From contig JASGCW010000001.1 of assembly GCA_030053945.1 (NCBI GenBank), positions 51,074 through 115,073 on the forward strand: DNA of 64,000 nucleotides. The letters run 5' to 3'. Within the stretch, counting starts at the first letter, position 1; each line of letters starts with the position of its first letter. Shown piece after piece: positions 1 to 9,374 of the stretch. The notes under the pieces were generated by a model. The model saw only the letters and a program-made list of their open reading frames with translations, was not told the DNA's origin and ran no database searches. The position numbers and the translations under genes were made by a program. The stretch is from Limnohabitans sp. (GTDB lineage: Bacteria > Bacteroidota > Bacteroidia > Flavobacteriales > Flavobacteriaceae).

Positions 1-55
1 ATCAGATTTTAGATATCAGATTTTAGATATCAGATTTTAGATATCAGATTTTAGA
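1..55. repeat. 14-bp tandem repeat
   Basis: The unit ATCAGATTTTAGAT is repeated almost four times head to tail at the window edge, just beyond the 3' end of the four-helix-bundle gene. Similar AT-rich TTTAGATTTTAGA strings occur in other intergenic gaps (around 3080-3110). The array may continue to the left of the window. No function is visible. Confidence 0.85.
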
Positions 56-56
56 A

Positions 57-422
57 TTATTTTTGATTTAATCGATTATTTATTGTTTTTAATGAACTAA
101 CAAATATGGCTGTTAATTCATTACCTTCTTTCCAAATTTTCATTGCTCCTTCATCATTATCAAACCATTTCATTTCTAAAATTATTTCCAACCAAAAAAG
201 TGTCTCATCTACTTCTTCTAAAACTATATTCATTTTTGAGACAAATTCTTTATCACTTCTTGCCCTACATACCGCTCTATAATTAGCGCCTACCGAGGTA
301 GCTGATTTTACAATTTGATTAATTATTACCCTTGTCGAAATTGAATTAGGCAATAATTCTATTATCTTTAGAATAGATATCGAATATTGTTTTGTCCTAA
401 CTTTTAAATCTTCATTAGTCAT
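57..422 (-). CDS. four-helix-bundle protein (S23/IVP family)
   Basis: This 121-residue protein matches the family of small four-helix-bundle proteins first known from intervening sequences of 23S rRNA genes. It starts MTNEDLKVRTKQYSI and carries the typical central stretch SATSVGANYRAVCRARSDKEF at about residues 41-61. Its biochemical role is not established. It lies 24 bp downstream of murD on the same strand, inside what should be the run from murD to ftsW in the cell wall operon. Such genes are mobile in Bacteroidetes, so this is probably a passenger, not a division gene. The short AT-rich repeats on both sides fit an insertion, but I see no clear element ends. Confidence 0.8.
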   Translation of the reverse strand: MTNEDLKVRTKQYSISILKIIELLPNSISTRVIINQIVKSATSVGANYRAVCRARSDKEFVSKMNIVLEEVDETLFWLEIILEMKWFDNDEGAMKIWKEGNELTAIFVSSLKTINNRLNQK

Positions 423-446
423 ATATCTAACATCTAAAATCTAATA

Positions 447-1781
447 TTACAAATTCTGTACAGCTTGTTTAAACTGACGTCCTCTATCTTCATAGTTTTC
501 AAACAAATCGAAACTTGCGCAAGCTGGTGATAATAAAACTGTATCTCCTTTTTCAGCCATTCTATACGCTAATTTTACAGCGTCATTCATTGTATTAGCT
601 TCAACCAATTCATCTACAATCCCAGCGAAAGTGTCAATAATTTTTGCATTATCAACTCCTAGACAAACAATAGCTTTTACTTTCTCGTTTACAAGTGGCA
701 ATAACTCTTCATAATCATTTCCTTTATCTACTCCACCAACAATCCATACAGTAGGTGTTGTCATACTATCTAAAGCAAAGAAAGTAGCATTTACATTTGT
801 CGCTTTAGAGTCATTAACATATTGCACATTATTAATTTTTAAAACTTTTTCTAATCGATGCTCTACTCCTTGAAAATCAGACATACTTTCACGAATGGTT
901 TCTTTTCTAATTTTTAAAAGTTGAGCAACTGTTGCTGCCGCCATTGCGTTTTTAACGTTATGTTTTCCTTCTAATGATAATTGAGTTGTTGGCATATTAA
1001 AAATCTCGTTTGTTATATTGAATATTATTATATCATTCTCTAAGTAAGCTCCAAATTCTAATTTTTGTGAAATCGAAAATGGAATCAATTTGGCTTTTGT
1101 TGTATTGGTTTTCAACCAATTATTTATTGCTTCATCATCTGCATCATAAATCAAAAAATCATCCTCAGTTTGATTCATTGTAATTCTAAACTTAGAAGCG
1201 ATGTAATTTTCATATTTATATTCATATCGATCCAAATGATCTGGACTAATATTAGTAATAATTGCAATGTGTGGTTTGTATGTATTAATCCCATCTAATT
1301 GAAAACTGCTTAACTCCAAAACATAAGTATCATACTTCCCTTCAGCCACTTGCCAAGCAAAACTCTTGCCTATATTTCCTGCAAGCCCCACATTTAAACC
1401 TCCTTGCTTTAGCAAATGATACGTTAACATTGTCGTAGTTGTTTTTCCGTTACTACCAGTAATACCAACTGTCACAGCATCTGTAAATTGCTTGGTAAAT
1501 TCTATTTCTGAAAGAATAGGAATACCTTTTTCAATCAATTTTTTAACAATAGGAGCCTTATCTGGAATACCAGGACTTTTCATTACCACATCTGCATTTA
1601 ATATCAAATCCTCTGTATGTTGCTCGTCTTCAAATTTTATTTTGTGCAAAGACAACACTTCTTTATAGGTATGTTTTATTTTCCCAAAATCGGAAACAAA
1701 TACATCATATCCTTTTTTCTTTCCTAAAATTGCTGTTCCTACTCCACTCTCTCCTCCTCCTAAAACTACTAATCTTTCCAT
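447..1781 (-). CDS. murD: UDP-N-acetylmuramoyl-L-alanine--D-glutamate ligase
   Basis: MurD adds D-glutamate to UDP-MurNAc-L-Ala in the cytoplasmic part of peptidoglycan synthesis. The protein has 444 residues, a normal length. It shows the N-terminal UDP-binding Rossmann start (VVLGGGESG, residues 5-13), the ATP-binding loop GITGSNGKTTTT at about 106-117, the central Mur ligase domain, and a C-terminal domain with the VNDSKATN stretch expected for MurD. It is the seventh gene of the minus-strand mraZ-to-murD series. Its 69-bp spacing to mraY suggests one transcript. ftsW, murG and murC would be expected to the left of the window. Confidence 0.97.
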   Translation of the reverse strand: MERLVVLGGGESGVGTAILGKKKGYDVFVSDFGKIKHTYKEVLSLHKIKFEDEQHTEDLILNADVVMKSPGIPDKAPIVKKLIEKGIPILSEIEFTKQFTDAVTVGITGSNGKTTTTMLTYHLLKQGGLNVGLAGNIGKSFAWQVAEGKYDTYVLELSSFQLDGINTYKPHIAIITNISPDHLDRYEYKYENYIASKFRITMNQTEDDFLIYDADDEAINNWLKTNTTKAKLIPFSISQKLEFGAYLENDIIIFNITNEIFNMPTTQLSLEGKHNVKNAMAAATVAQLLKIRKETIRESMSDFQGVEHRLEKVLKINNVQYVNDSKATNVNATFFALDSMTTPTVWIVGGVDKGNDYEELLPLVNEKVKAIVCLGVDNAKIIDTFAGIVDELVEANTMNDAVKLAYRMAEKGDTVLLSPACASFDLFENYEDRGRQFKQAVQNL

Positions 1782-1850
1782 TCTTTGTTTTAAGTTTTAA
1801 TTTCAAAGTTTAAGACTTCACTAATGGAAACTCTAAACTTTTAATAAATT

Positions 1851-3077
1851 TTATCTCATTTTCAATGTTACAATTGAAACAATAGCTAATAATATTCCCA
1901 CAATCCAAAAGCGAGTCACAATCTTACTCTCGTGATAGCCTTTTTTCTGATAGTGATGGTGTAACGGCGACATTAAGAAAATCCTACGCCCTTCGCCATA
2001 TTTCTTTTTCGTATATTTAAAATAGGCCACTTGAATCATTACTGATAAATTTTCGGCTAAGAAAATTCCACAAATTACAGGTATCAACATTTCTTTTCGA
2101 ATTGCAATCGCAATCACAGCAATAACACCTCCTATGGTTAAACTCCCAGTGTCACCCATAAATACAGCCGCTGGAAAACTATTATACCATAAGAATCCTA
2201 CTAATGCTCCTATAAATGCGGATATAAAAACCGTCATTTCTCCCGAATGAGGAATGAACATTATATTCAAATATTTAGAAAAAATAATATTACCCGAAAC
2301 AAATGTAAATACACCGAGAGCGGTTACTGATATGGCCGAAGTCCCTGCTGCTAGTCCATCTATCCCGTCGGTTAAATTTGCACCATTTGATACTGCGGTA
2401 ATAATAAAAATAACTACTGGAATAAAAATTAACCAAGCATATTTTTGATAATCATCTGTAAAAGGGGCCAAAATTTTTGCATATTCCAACTCGTTATTTT
2501 TCACGAAAGGAATCGTTGTCGCTGTCGATTTTTCCTCTTTATAGATAGGCGTAATTGTATTTTCGGTTTGATTCACCACAATTTTCTCATTAGTCTTTTC
2601 TCTAATGGTGACATCTGGATGAAAATACAACACAGAACCTACAAAAAGCCCTAATCCCACTTGACCTATCACTTTAAAAATTCCTTTTAATCCTTCCTTA
2701 TCTTTTTTAAATACTTTGATATAGTCATCTAAAAAACCTATTAATCCCATCCAAATCGTTGAGATAATTAAAAGCAAAATGTAAATATTATTCAGTTTTG
2801 CCAATAGAAGCACTGGAATCAAAGTCGAAAATATGATAATGATTCCTCCCATTGTAGGTGTTCCTGCCTTTTGAGTTTGCCCTTCCAATCCTAATTCACG
2901 AACAGTTTCACCTATTTGTAATTTCCTTAAATATCCAATCACTCGTTTACCATAAATTGTCGATAATAACAATGACATTATGATAGCCAAAGCGGATCTA
3001 AATGTTATATATTGAAAAACACCTGTTCCAGGAACATTAAGGGTTTTGTCTAAGTATTCAAAAAAGTAGTATAACAT
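1851..3077 (-). CDS. mraY: phospho-N-acetylmuramoyl-pentapeptide transferase
   Basis: MraY transfers phospho-MurNAc-pentapeptide to undecaprenyl phosphate, making lipid I in the inner membrane. The 408-residue product is longer than the 320-360 residues of most MraY proteins. The excess is an insert of about 60 residues after the fourth or fifth membrane segment (around residues 155-210, rich in K, E and T), which I recall as normal in Bacteroidetes. Family motifs are visible: GTPTMGG near residue 72, GFLDDYIK near 114, [10 protein letters not shown] near 233, GDTGSL near 307 and the HHHYQKKG motif near 374. It lies between murE and murD with gaps of about 65 bp. Confidence 0.97.
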   Translation of the reverse strand: MLYYFFEYLDKTLNVPGTGVFQYITFRSALAIIMSLLLSTIYGKRVIGYLRKLQIGETVRELGLEGQTQKAGTPTMGGIIIIFSTLIPVLLLAKLNNIYILLLIISTIWMGLIGFLDDYIKVFKKDKEGLKGIFKVIGQVGLGLFVGSVLYFHPDVTIREKTNEKIVVNQTENTITPIYKEEKSTATTIPFVKNNELEYAKILAPFTDDYQKYAWLIFIPVVIFIITAVSNGANLTDGIDGLAAGTSAISVTALGVFTFVSGNIIFSKYLNIMFIPHSGEMTVFISAFIGALVGFLWYNSFPAAVFMGDTGSLTIGGVIAVIAIAIRKEMLIPVICGIFLAENLSVMIQVAYFKYTKKKYGEGRRIFLMSPLHHHYQKKGYHESKIVTRFWIVGILLAIVSIVTLKMR

Positions 3078-3139
3078 ATTATTTATTTTAGATTTTAGAT
3101 TTTAAATTTCTGAATTCAGAAGTCTTAATTCTAAAATTA

Positions 3140-4600
3140 TTATTTATTAAACTGTTCTAAAATTTCTTTTACAATTTTCATATCGTCAAAATCGTGTCGC
3201 ACTCCGTTTATTTCTTGATAAGCTTCATGTCCTTTTCCAGCAATAAGAATTATATCTCCCTTATTTGCCATTTGACAAGCTGTTTTTATAGCTTGCTTTC
3301 TGTCTAAAATGGAAACATATTTTTTGAAATTTTCTGGTGAAATTCCTGCTTCCATTTCTTCTAATATAACCGCAGGATCTTCAGTTCTTGGATTATCAGA
3401 AGTCAAAACAACTTTATCACTCATTTCTGTAGCGATTTTTGCCATTATTGGACGCTTCGTTTTATCTCTATCGCCACCACAACCAACAATAGTAATTAAC
3501 TGTTCGTTTTTTGTACGGATATCATTTATGGTATTCAACACGTTTTCTAAAGCATCTGGCGTATGTGCATAATCTACAATAGCCGTAATTTTTGTTGCAG
3601 AAACAATAAATTGAAATCTTCCCGAAACACTTTCTAATTCAGACAGTAATCTAAGTGCTTCGATTTTTTCAATTCCTAATTCGACTGCCACCGCATAAAT
3701 AGCTAATAAATTATAAGCGTTGAAAGTCCCAATCAACCTGGTCCAAACTTCTTGTTCATTAATTTTAAGTTGTAAGCCCGTTAATTGATTTTCTAAAATA
3801 ACTGCCTTATAATCTGCATAAGTCTTCAAAGCATAACTCAATTTTCTAGCTTGAGTATTTTGCAGCATTACAGGACCATTTTTATCATCAATATTTGTAA
3901 TGGCAAAAGCAGTTTTAGGCAAATGATCAAAAAAAGATTTTTTAACATCGCGGTATTCTGCAAAAGTAGGATGATAGTCCAGATGATCGTGTGACAAATT
4001 AGTAAACACACCACCTGCAAACATTAATCCTTCCGTACGCTTTTGATGCACTCCGTGTGAACTTACTTCCATAAAACAGTACTCACATCCTTCTTCAATC
4101 ATTTCATCCAAATAATAATTGATAGTCAATGAATCAGGAGTGGTGTGCGTTGCTTTGTATTCTTTTTCATCTACCATAATTTTTACAGTAGAAAGCAGAC
4201 CTACTTTATGTCCTGCTTTTTTAAACATCTGATATAACAAAGAAGCAATCGTCGTTTTTCCATTAGTTCCTGTTACTCCTACTAATTGCAATTTTTGTGA
4301 TGGATTATCATAGAAGTTTGTAGCTAAAAATGCCAATGCTTCATTAGTATCTTTAACCAGAACATAAGTGATTTGAGACAAAACTGTAGAAGGTAATTCT
4401 TCACATATTATCGCAGAAGCTCCTAAACTAATCGCTTTATCAATAAAATTATGCCCGTCTGAAACAGTTCCTCTAATAGCTACAAAAACATCATTGACCT
4501 CAATTTTTCGAGAATCAAAATGAACAGCATTCACTTCAACTTCCGTCGAACCGTTTACTGCTTCTATAGCGACTTTATATAATATATCTTTTAGTTTCAT
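3140..4600 (-). CDS. murE: UDP-MurNAc-tripeptide synthetase, meso-DAP-adding type
   Basis: MurE adds the third residue of the stem peptide in the cytoplasm. The protein has 486 residues. The ATP loop GVTGTNGKTT lies at about 108-117 and the Mur ligase central domain follows. The substrate motif DNPRTEDP near residue 402 is the signature that selects meso-diaminopimelate over lysine, so this organism should have a DAP-type cell wall. That agrees with the two L,D-transpeptidases encoded near 54-57 kb, which make 3-3 links between DAP residues. It is co-oriented with ftsI upstream (49-bp gap) and mraY downstream. Confidence 0.97.
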   Translation of the reverse strand: MKLKDILYKVAIEAVNGSTEVEVNAVHFDSRKIEVNDVFVAIRGTVSDGHNFIDKAISLGASAIICEELPSTVLSQITYVLVKDTNEALAFLATNFYDNPSQKLQLVGVTGTNGKTTIASLLYQMFKKAGHKVGLLSTVKIMVDEKEYKATHTTPDSLTINYYLDEMIEEGCEYCFMEVSSHGVHQKRTEGLMFAGGVFTNLSHDHLDYHPTFAEYRDVKKSFFDHLPKTAFAITNIDDKNGPVMLQNTQARKLSYALKTYADYKAVILENQLTGLQLKINEQEVWTRLIGTFNAYNLLAIYAVAVELGIEKIEALRLLSELESVSGRFQFIVSATKITAIVDYAHTPDALENVLNTINDIRTKNEQLITIVGCGGDRDKTKRPIMAKIATEMSDKVVLTSDNPRTEDPAVILEEMEAGISPENFKKYVSILDRKQAIKTACQMANKGDIILIAGKGHEAYQEINGVRHDFDDMKIVKEILEQFNK

Positions 4601-4649
4601 CTAATTCAATATTTTCCTTTATCTGACGATGTAATGCTAAAGCATTTCA

Positions 4650-6653
4650 TTATGACAATTCTAATACTATAATGTTGTTTTTAATAATAGGTTCTCCAGG
4701 CTTGATAGATTGCTTCTTTACCTTACCATATCCTATTACTCGTACTTTCATATTCAAATTTTCCAACAAGGCTACCGCATCCATTCCAGACATTCCTTTT
4801 AGATTAGGTATCACTGTTGGTTTCTTATTCAGCTTTTCATTATATGCTAAATAATTTTTCTCTTGATTTGTAAACTTTTTCTTTAACGATTTTACTTGAT
4901 CTGTTGACGGAACATCTGTAAATACTTTTTGTGCAATACGTTTAAACACAGGCCCCGCTACATCTGCTCCATAGTAATTATTCTTAGCAGTATTAGGCTT
5001 ATGCACTACCACAATACAAGAATATTTTGGATCTTCGGCTGGAAAATATCCTGCAAAAGAAGAAATATAATGCTTATCATTTCCACCATTAGTTCCATAA
5101 TTTGCTTGAGCAGTTCCTGTTTTTCCTGCCATCGAAAAATCTTTAGAATACAATTTTGAAGCAGTCCCTCTTTTTACTACATTTTTCAAAACAGCTCTTA
5201 CTTTATTTAGAGTCTCATCAGAACAAATTTTAGGATTGATCACTTGTTTATCAAACTTTTTAATGGTTTTGTTCCATTCTTTTACTTCTTGCACAAATAA
5301 CGGTTTAATCATTTCTCCATTATTCGCTACAGCATTATATAAGGTAAGCGTTTGTAAAGGTGTAACCGAAACGCCATATCCAAATGCCATCCAAGGAAGC
5401 GAGATTCCGTGCCAATCATTAGTGCCTGGTTGCGGAATTTTAGGATTTCCTTCACCTTTAAAAGGCAAACCTAAAGGCTTATTAAGCCCTAATCCGTTAA
5501 TTCTATCCACAAATTGTTTTGGATTGTCTTTATAATTCTCATAAACAGCTTGTACCAAAATAGTATTAGAAGAAACCTCAAATCCACGCGCTAAAGAAAC
5601 TTTTCCATAACCTCCATCGTGCGAATCACGCACTTTTTTTCCTCTGTAAGTAACTTCACCTCCGTGGCTATCATAAACCTTACTCGTATCTACTTTTTTA
5701 TCATCTAATATTGCTATTAAATCGACTAATTTAAAAGTTGAACCTGGTTCGTGTGATTCTCCAACAGCATAATTGATAGTCTCATAATACGAACCATCCT
5801 TGTCACGTCCTAAATTAGAAATTGCTCTCACGGCTCCCGTTTTTGTCTCCATAACAACAACACAGCCATGATCTGCTTCATATTCTTCTAATTGTTTTAA
5901 TAAAGCGTGATGCGCAATGTCCTGAATATAAACATCTATGGTTGAAACAATATCATACCCATCTATAGGTTCAACTTCATTGTTATCACGTATAGGTTTC
6001 CATTGCCCTTGTGCAATTTTTTGTTTTAAAATCTTTCCATCTTTCCCATTTAGATAGTTACCAAATGCCCCTTCGATACCTACTGGCAATAACTTACCAT
6101 TTTCATCATAACGCTCATATCCGATGGTACGCGCAGCAATTTTACCTATAGGATGCTCACGAACAGTTTCTTGCTCGATAATAATTCCTCCTTTATAAGC
6201 TCCTAAATTAAAAAGAGGAAAACGTTTAATTGTTGCATATTCTGTATAACTCAAATCACGAGCTACAAGAAAATACCTATTTTTATTACCCCTAGCTTTT
6301 CTAAACTCATTTAAAATGGTTCCGCTAGGTTTTTTAAGTATTAGCGAAAGTGAATCAGAGAGTGATTTTATATACTTTTTAAAATTTTCATCTGTTGGCG
6401 CAACTGCATCAAAACGGATATTATATTTTGGGATTGATGTAGCTAACAAACTTCCATCAGATGAATACACATTACCACGATTAGCTGGAATTACAAAGTT
6501 TTTAACGGTTCTTTCTTGAGCTAATTTTTTATAATATTCACCTTCAACCCACTGAATGTTCGTTAGTTTTATAGCAACAGCAGATGACATTAGAAAAATC
6601 ACTAATGCAATCACATAAACACGTTTTAATATGTTACGATCTGTAGCTACCAT
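4650..6653 (-). CDS. ftsI: division transpeptidase FtsI (PBP3-like) with PASTA tail
   Basis: A class B penicillin-binding protein that cross-links septal peptidoglycan. Of 667 residues, 11-30 form the single N-terminal membrane anchor. A dimerisation domain follows, then the transpeptidase domain with the active-site SxxK in HEPGSTFK (Ser305, Lys308), the SxN motif in VSSNT (about 365) and KTGT near residue 512. The last 60 residues, beginning with PTVIPNLKGMSGMDA, are one PASTA repeat, common in Bacteroidetes FtsI. Its start overlaps the end of the FtsL-like gene by 7 bp, which suggests translational coupling. Confidence 0.96.
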   Translation of the reverse strand: MVATDRNILKRVYVIALVIFLMSSAVAIKLTNIQWVEGEYYKKLAQERTVKNFVIPANRGNVYSSDGSLLATSIPKYNIRFDAVAPTDENFKKYIKSLSDSLSLILKKPSGTILNEFRKARGNKNRYFLVARDLSYTEYATIKRFPLFNLGAYKGGIIIEQETVREHPIGKIAARTIGYERYDENGKLLPVGIEGAFGNYLNGKDGKILKQKIAQGQWKPIRDNNEVEPIDGYDIVSTIDVYIQDIAHHALLKQLEEYEADHGCVVVMETKTGAVRAISNLGRDKDGSYYETINYAVGESHEPGSTFKLVDLIAILDDKKVDTSKVYDSHGGEVTYRGKKVRDSHDGGYGKVSLARGFEVSSNTILVQAVYENYKDNPKQFVDRINGLGLNKPLGLPFKGEGNPKIPQPGTNDWHGISLPWMAFGYGVSVTPLQTLTLYNAVANNGEMIKPLFVQEVKEWNKTIKKFDKQVINPKICSDETLNKVRAVLKNVVKRGTASKLYSKDFSMAGKTGTAQANYGTNGGNDKHYISSFAGYFPAEDPKYSCIVVVHKPNTAKNNYYGADVAGPVFKRIAQKVFTDVPSTDQVKSLKKKFTNQEKNYLAYNEKLNKKPTVIPNLKGMSGMDAVALLENLNMKVRVIGYGKVKKQSIKPGEPIIKNNIIVLELS

Positions 6654-6988
6654 AATTTATACCAAGGCTCTTTTTTTTCCTCGACAACTTTTATTTTTTT
6701 TGGAGGAACAGACGAAGGAAATATTTCTTTTTCGGCCATTTTTGTAGCCACCGTCGATTCCATTTTTAATTTCATTAATTCAGAACGTCTATCTACAAAT
6801 TCAGATCTAAGTTCTTTTACTTCATTATTTAGCTCTGCAATACGAAAAACTTTCTTTTCGTAACTGTGCGTATTCGCAATCATTATTATAGCCAACACCA
6901 ACAAAAACAAGATGAAACGCCAATTTTTGAAGGCGTCTTCATTCACTAGGAATCTCGCTTTGAGTATGCTATAAAATTTATTACTCAT
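6647..6988 (-). CDS. FtsL-like division protein
   Basis: This 113-residue protein has the plan of FtsL: a short cytoplasmic N-terminus, one membrane helix at about residues 24-40 (WRFILFLLVLAIIMIAN), and an extracytoplasmic coiled coil rich in E, L and R at about 48-85. The C-terminus is basic and proline-containing (PPKKIKVVEEKKEPW). Its place between rsmH and ftsI is exactly that of ftsL. The sequence family itself is poorly conserved, so the call rests on topology and position. It overlaps rsmH by one base and ftsI by seven. Confidence 0.88.
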   Translation of the reverse strand: MSNKFYSILKARFLVNEDAFKNWRFILFLLVLAIIMIANTHSYEKKVFRIAELNNEVKELRSEFVDRRSELMKLKMESTVATKMAEKEIFPSSVPPKKIKVVEEKKEPWYKLW

Positions 6989-7893
6989 TATCTTTTTTCA
7001 GCTATTCGAAGCTTTGCACTTCGAGCACGATTATTAATTTTTATTTCTTCTTCGGTAGGAACGATTAATTTCCCAATTAACTTGAAAGGAACTTCAAAGC
7101 GTCCAAACATATCTCGTTCTGGTTCTCCTTCAAACATTCCGTTTTTCATAAAACGCTTTACCAATCTATCTTCAAGTGAATGATATGAAATCACGCTTAA
7201 TCTACCCTCCTCATTCAAAACTTCTAAAGATTGTTGCAAGAACTCTTTTAAAACTTCCATCTCTTGATTTACCTCAATCCTTATAGCTTGATAAATTTGA
7301 GCTAAAATCTTATTTGCTTTGTGAGCTGGTAAAAACCGACTCAAAACTTGTTTCAAATCTTCTGTATTTACAATACTTTCTTTTTCTCTAGCTTCAATAA
7401 TTGTTCTTGCAAGAGCGGGCGCATTTTTCAATTCACCATATTCTAAAAAAATACGACGTAAATCTTTATCGTCGTATTCGTTCACTACTGTATATGCACT
7501 AATTTCATTTTTTTTACTCATTCGCATATCCAGTTCACCGTCGAATCGTGTCGAAAAACCTCTTTCAGGAACATCAAATTGATGAGAAGACACTCCTAAA
7601 TCTGCCAAAATCCCATCTACCTTTCGAATTCCGTAAAATCGAAGAAAATTTTTGATATATCTAAAATTCTCTTTTATCAACGTAAATCGCTCATCTGCTA
7701 AAGCATTTTCCCAAGCATCCTCATCCTGATCAAAAGCAAACAACTTACCGTTAGGTCCCAATCTGGACAAAATTTCTTTTGAATGACCTCCTCCACCAAA
7801 CGTCACATCAACATACACGCCATCAGGTTTAATATTTAAACCATCTACCGTTTCTTTTAATAATACTGGATTATGATATTCCATTGTCATCAA
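6988..7893 (-). CDS. rsmH: 16S rRNA (cytosine1402-N4)-methyltransferase
   Basis: RsmH (MraW) methylates N4 of C1402 in 16S rRNA using S-adenosylmethionine. The 301-residue protein has the SAM loop DVTFGGGGHS near residues 29-38, the ILADLGVSSHQFD block near 93-105, and the C-terminal ISYHSLEDRLVKRF motif near 235-248, all typical. The family usually begins with YHNPVLLKETV, so translation may start at Met4 (7884), not Met1. The gene overlaps mraZ by 23 bp at its 5' end and the FtsL-like gene by one base. Confidence 0.97.
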   Translation of the reverse strand: MMTMEYHNPVLLKETVDGLNIKPDGVYVDVTFGGGGHSKEILSRLGPNGKLFAFDQDEDAWENALADERFTLIKENFRYIKNFLRFYGIRKVDGILADLGVSSHQFDVPERGFSTRFDGELDMRMSKKNEISAYTVVNEYDDKDLRRIFLEYGELKNAPALARTIIEAREKESIVNTEDLKQVLSRFLPAHKANKILAQIYQAIRIEVNQEMEVLKEFLQQSLEVLNEEGRLSVISYHSLEDRLVKRFMKNGMFEGEPERDMFGRFEVPFKLIGKLIVPTEEEIKINNRARSAKLRIAEKR

Positions 7894-8344
7894 AATTTAT
7901 ATCCCCCATTACTTCTTCTGCTAAATCAGCAAAATCTCCCACTGAATCATCAATTGCTTTTTCATACAAATCTTTGTCCCAAATCTCCACAATATTTACC
8001 GCAGAAGACAAAACCACATTATTTGAAATTGAAGCAAAAACAGCTAAATCTTTTGGCACCAACAATCTTCCCGTCGAATCAATTTCTATCATTCTTACAC
8101 CAGCTGTAAATCGACGAATAAAATCATTGTTTTTTTTAACAAAACGATTCAGTTTATTAATTTTTTGCATCATCAAATTCCACTCTGCCATTGGATACAA
8201 CTCCAAACATTGTTGAAAAACCGAACGTTTTAAAACAAAACCATCCTGTAGCGACGATGCTAATTGATTCTTCAAGGACACAGGCAGCATCAGCCTTCCT
8301 TTAGAATCTGCTTTACATTCGTATGTTCCTACTATGGTATTCAA
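7871..8344 (-). CDS. mraZ: transcriptional regulator MraZ
   Basis: MraZ is a ring-forming DNA-binding protein of the AbrB-like fold that represses the dcw operon it heads. The family start GTYECKADSKGRLMLP is clear, and a second copy of the fold follows (MIEIDSTGRLLVPKDLAVFA). The frame is open to 8374, but I place the start at the TTG at 8344 (157 residues). The family normally begins right before NTIVGTYECK, and the longer version would begin inside a TAnnTTTG promoter box. A TTG start is unusual. The operator boxes lie just upstream at 8391-8420. Confidence 0.9.
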   Translation of the reverse strand: MNTIVGTYECKADSKGRLMLPVSLKNQLASSLQDGFVLKRSVFQQCLELYPMAEWNLMMQKINKLNRFVKKNNDFIRRFTAGVRMIEIDSTGRLLVPKDLAVFASISNNVVLSSAVNIVEIWDKDLYEKAIDDSVGDFADLAEEVMGDINFDDNGIS

Positions 8345-8371
8345 CGAGTTACGATTTAATATGAATAACGA

Positions 8372-8379
8372 CAAATATA
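8372..8379 (-). promoter_or_regulatory. putative -7 box of the dcw operon
   Basis: On the minus strand this is TATATTTG, a full match to the Bacteroidetes -7 consensus TAnnTTTG, 27 bp before the preferred mraZ start. I see no well-spaced -33 TTG. The MraZ boxes occupy the -33 region instead. Confidence 0.6.
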
Positions 8380-8390
8380 AAAATTATTTT

Positions 8391-8420
8391 ACCACATTTT
8401 ACCACAAAATACCACTTTGT
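8391..8420 (-). promoter_or_regulatory. MraZ operator: three direct repeats with 10-bp period
   Basis: The minus strand reads GTGGTATTTT, GTGGTAAAAT, GTGGTAAAAT in succession, giving GTGG cores (plus strand CCAC at 8392, 8402 and 8412) spaced exactly 10 bp. MraZ proteins are known to bind several TGG or GTGG direct repeats about one helical turn apart upstream of their own gene. The boxes end 11 bp upstream of the -7 box, so bound MraZ would block RNA polymerase. The assignment is by analogy and spacing. Confidence 0.75.
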
Positions 8421-8479
8421 TGATAAGTTTTTCATGTAACAAAAATTTAAGAAGTAACACTAATTAAAAAACATCAATC

Positions 8480-9373
8480 ATGAATACAGTATTATCAGTT
8501 AGACAACTAACAAAAAAATTCAAAAAAATAGCTGTAAACAATATTTCTTTTGACGTTGAAAAAGGAAATGTTTACGGCCTATTAGGACCTAATGGAAGTG
8601 GAAAATCAACTACTTTAGGTATGCTCTTATCAACTATTCAACCCACTTCTGGCGAATGGTATTGGTTTAACCAAAAAGGAACAAATACGAATACACTTAA
8701 AAAAATTGGTGCTATAATTGAACAACCTAATTTTTATCCTTATTTAAGTGCAGAGAAAAATTTAAAAATAGTTGCCGAAATTAAAGGCGTTCCTTACAAT
8801 AAAATTGATAATGTGTTAATTACAGTTGGCTTACTAGAAAGAAAGAATGACGCTTTTAGCACTTATTCACTTGGAATGAAACAACGACTTGCTATAGCAT
8901 CAGCATTACTAAATGACCCTGAAGTTTTAATCCTAGACGAACCAACAAATGGACTTGATCCTGAAGGAATTATAAAAATAAGAGAAATCATAAACTATAT
9001 TGCCAGTCAAGGAATTACAATCCTTATTGCCAGCCACTTACTGGATGAAATTGAAAAAATATGCAGCCATGTAATTATTTTAAAACAAGGAAATTCTATT
9101 TATTGCGGTCCTGTGGATCAAATAACTAATAACAATGGTTATTTTGAACTGAAGGCTGATACAGACGAAGAACTTATTACAGCACTCAAAGACTTCGGTT
9201 TATTTGCTAAAATTTCTATTGAAAACAATCTCGTTATTGCTCAAATAGAGAAAGATATTTCCGCATTAGAATTGAACCAAAAACTTGTATCTAAAAACAT
9301 ATATTTATCACATTTAGTTAAGAAAAAACAATCATTAGAAACACAATTCCTTGAACTCATTAAAAAAAATTAG
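8480..9373 (+). CDS. ABC transporter ATP-binding protein
   Basis: A 297-residue ATPase of the CcmA/ABC-2 subfamily. Walker A is GPNGSGKST at about residues 36-44, the signature motif is YSLGMKQRL near 129, Walker B is VLILDEPTNGLDP near 149-161 and the switch His is in ASHLLDE near 187. The C-terminal 75 residues are an accessory domain common in drug, lantibiotic or natural-product export ATPases. The start codon of its permease follows the stop by one base, so the pair forms one exporter. The substrate is unknown. In F. johnsoniae a related ATPase (GldA) serves gliding, but nothing here singles this protein out as GldA. Confidence 0.92.
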   Translation: MNTVLSVRQLTKKFKKIAVNNISFDVEKGNVYGLLGPNGSGKSTTLGMLLSTIQPTSGEWYWFNQKGTNTNTLKKIGAIIEQPNFYPYLSAEKNLKIVAEIKGVPYNKIDNVLITVGLLERKNDAFSTYSLGMKQRLAIASALLNDPEVLILDEPTNGLDPEGIIKIREIINYIASQGITILIASHLLDEIEKICSHVIILKQGNSIYCGPVDQITNNNGYFELKADTDEELITALKDFGLFAKISIENNLVIAQIEKDISALELNQKLVSKNIYLSHLVKKKQSLETQFLELIKKN

Positions 9374-9374
9374 T

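Noticed and set aside
1..55. Short direct repeats as a CRISPR array
   Set aside because: The 14-bp units are adjacent without unique spacers, and no cas genes are near.
8345..8374. Longer MraZ with ten extra residues from the TTG at 8374
   Set aside because: The extension would begin inside the TATATTTG promoter box, and the family starts at about NTIVGTYECK.
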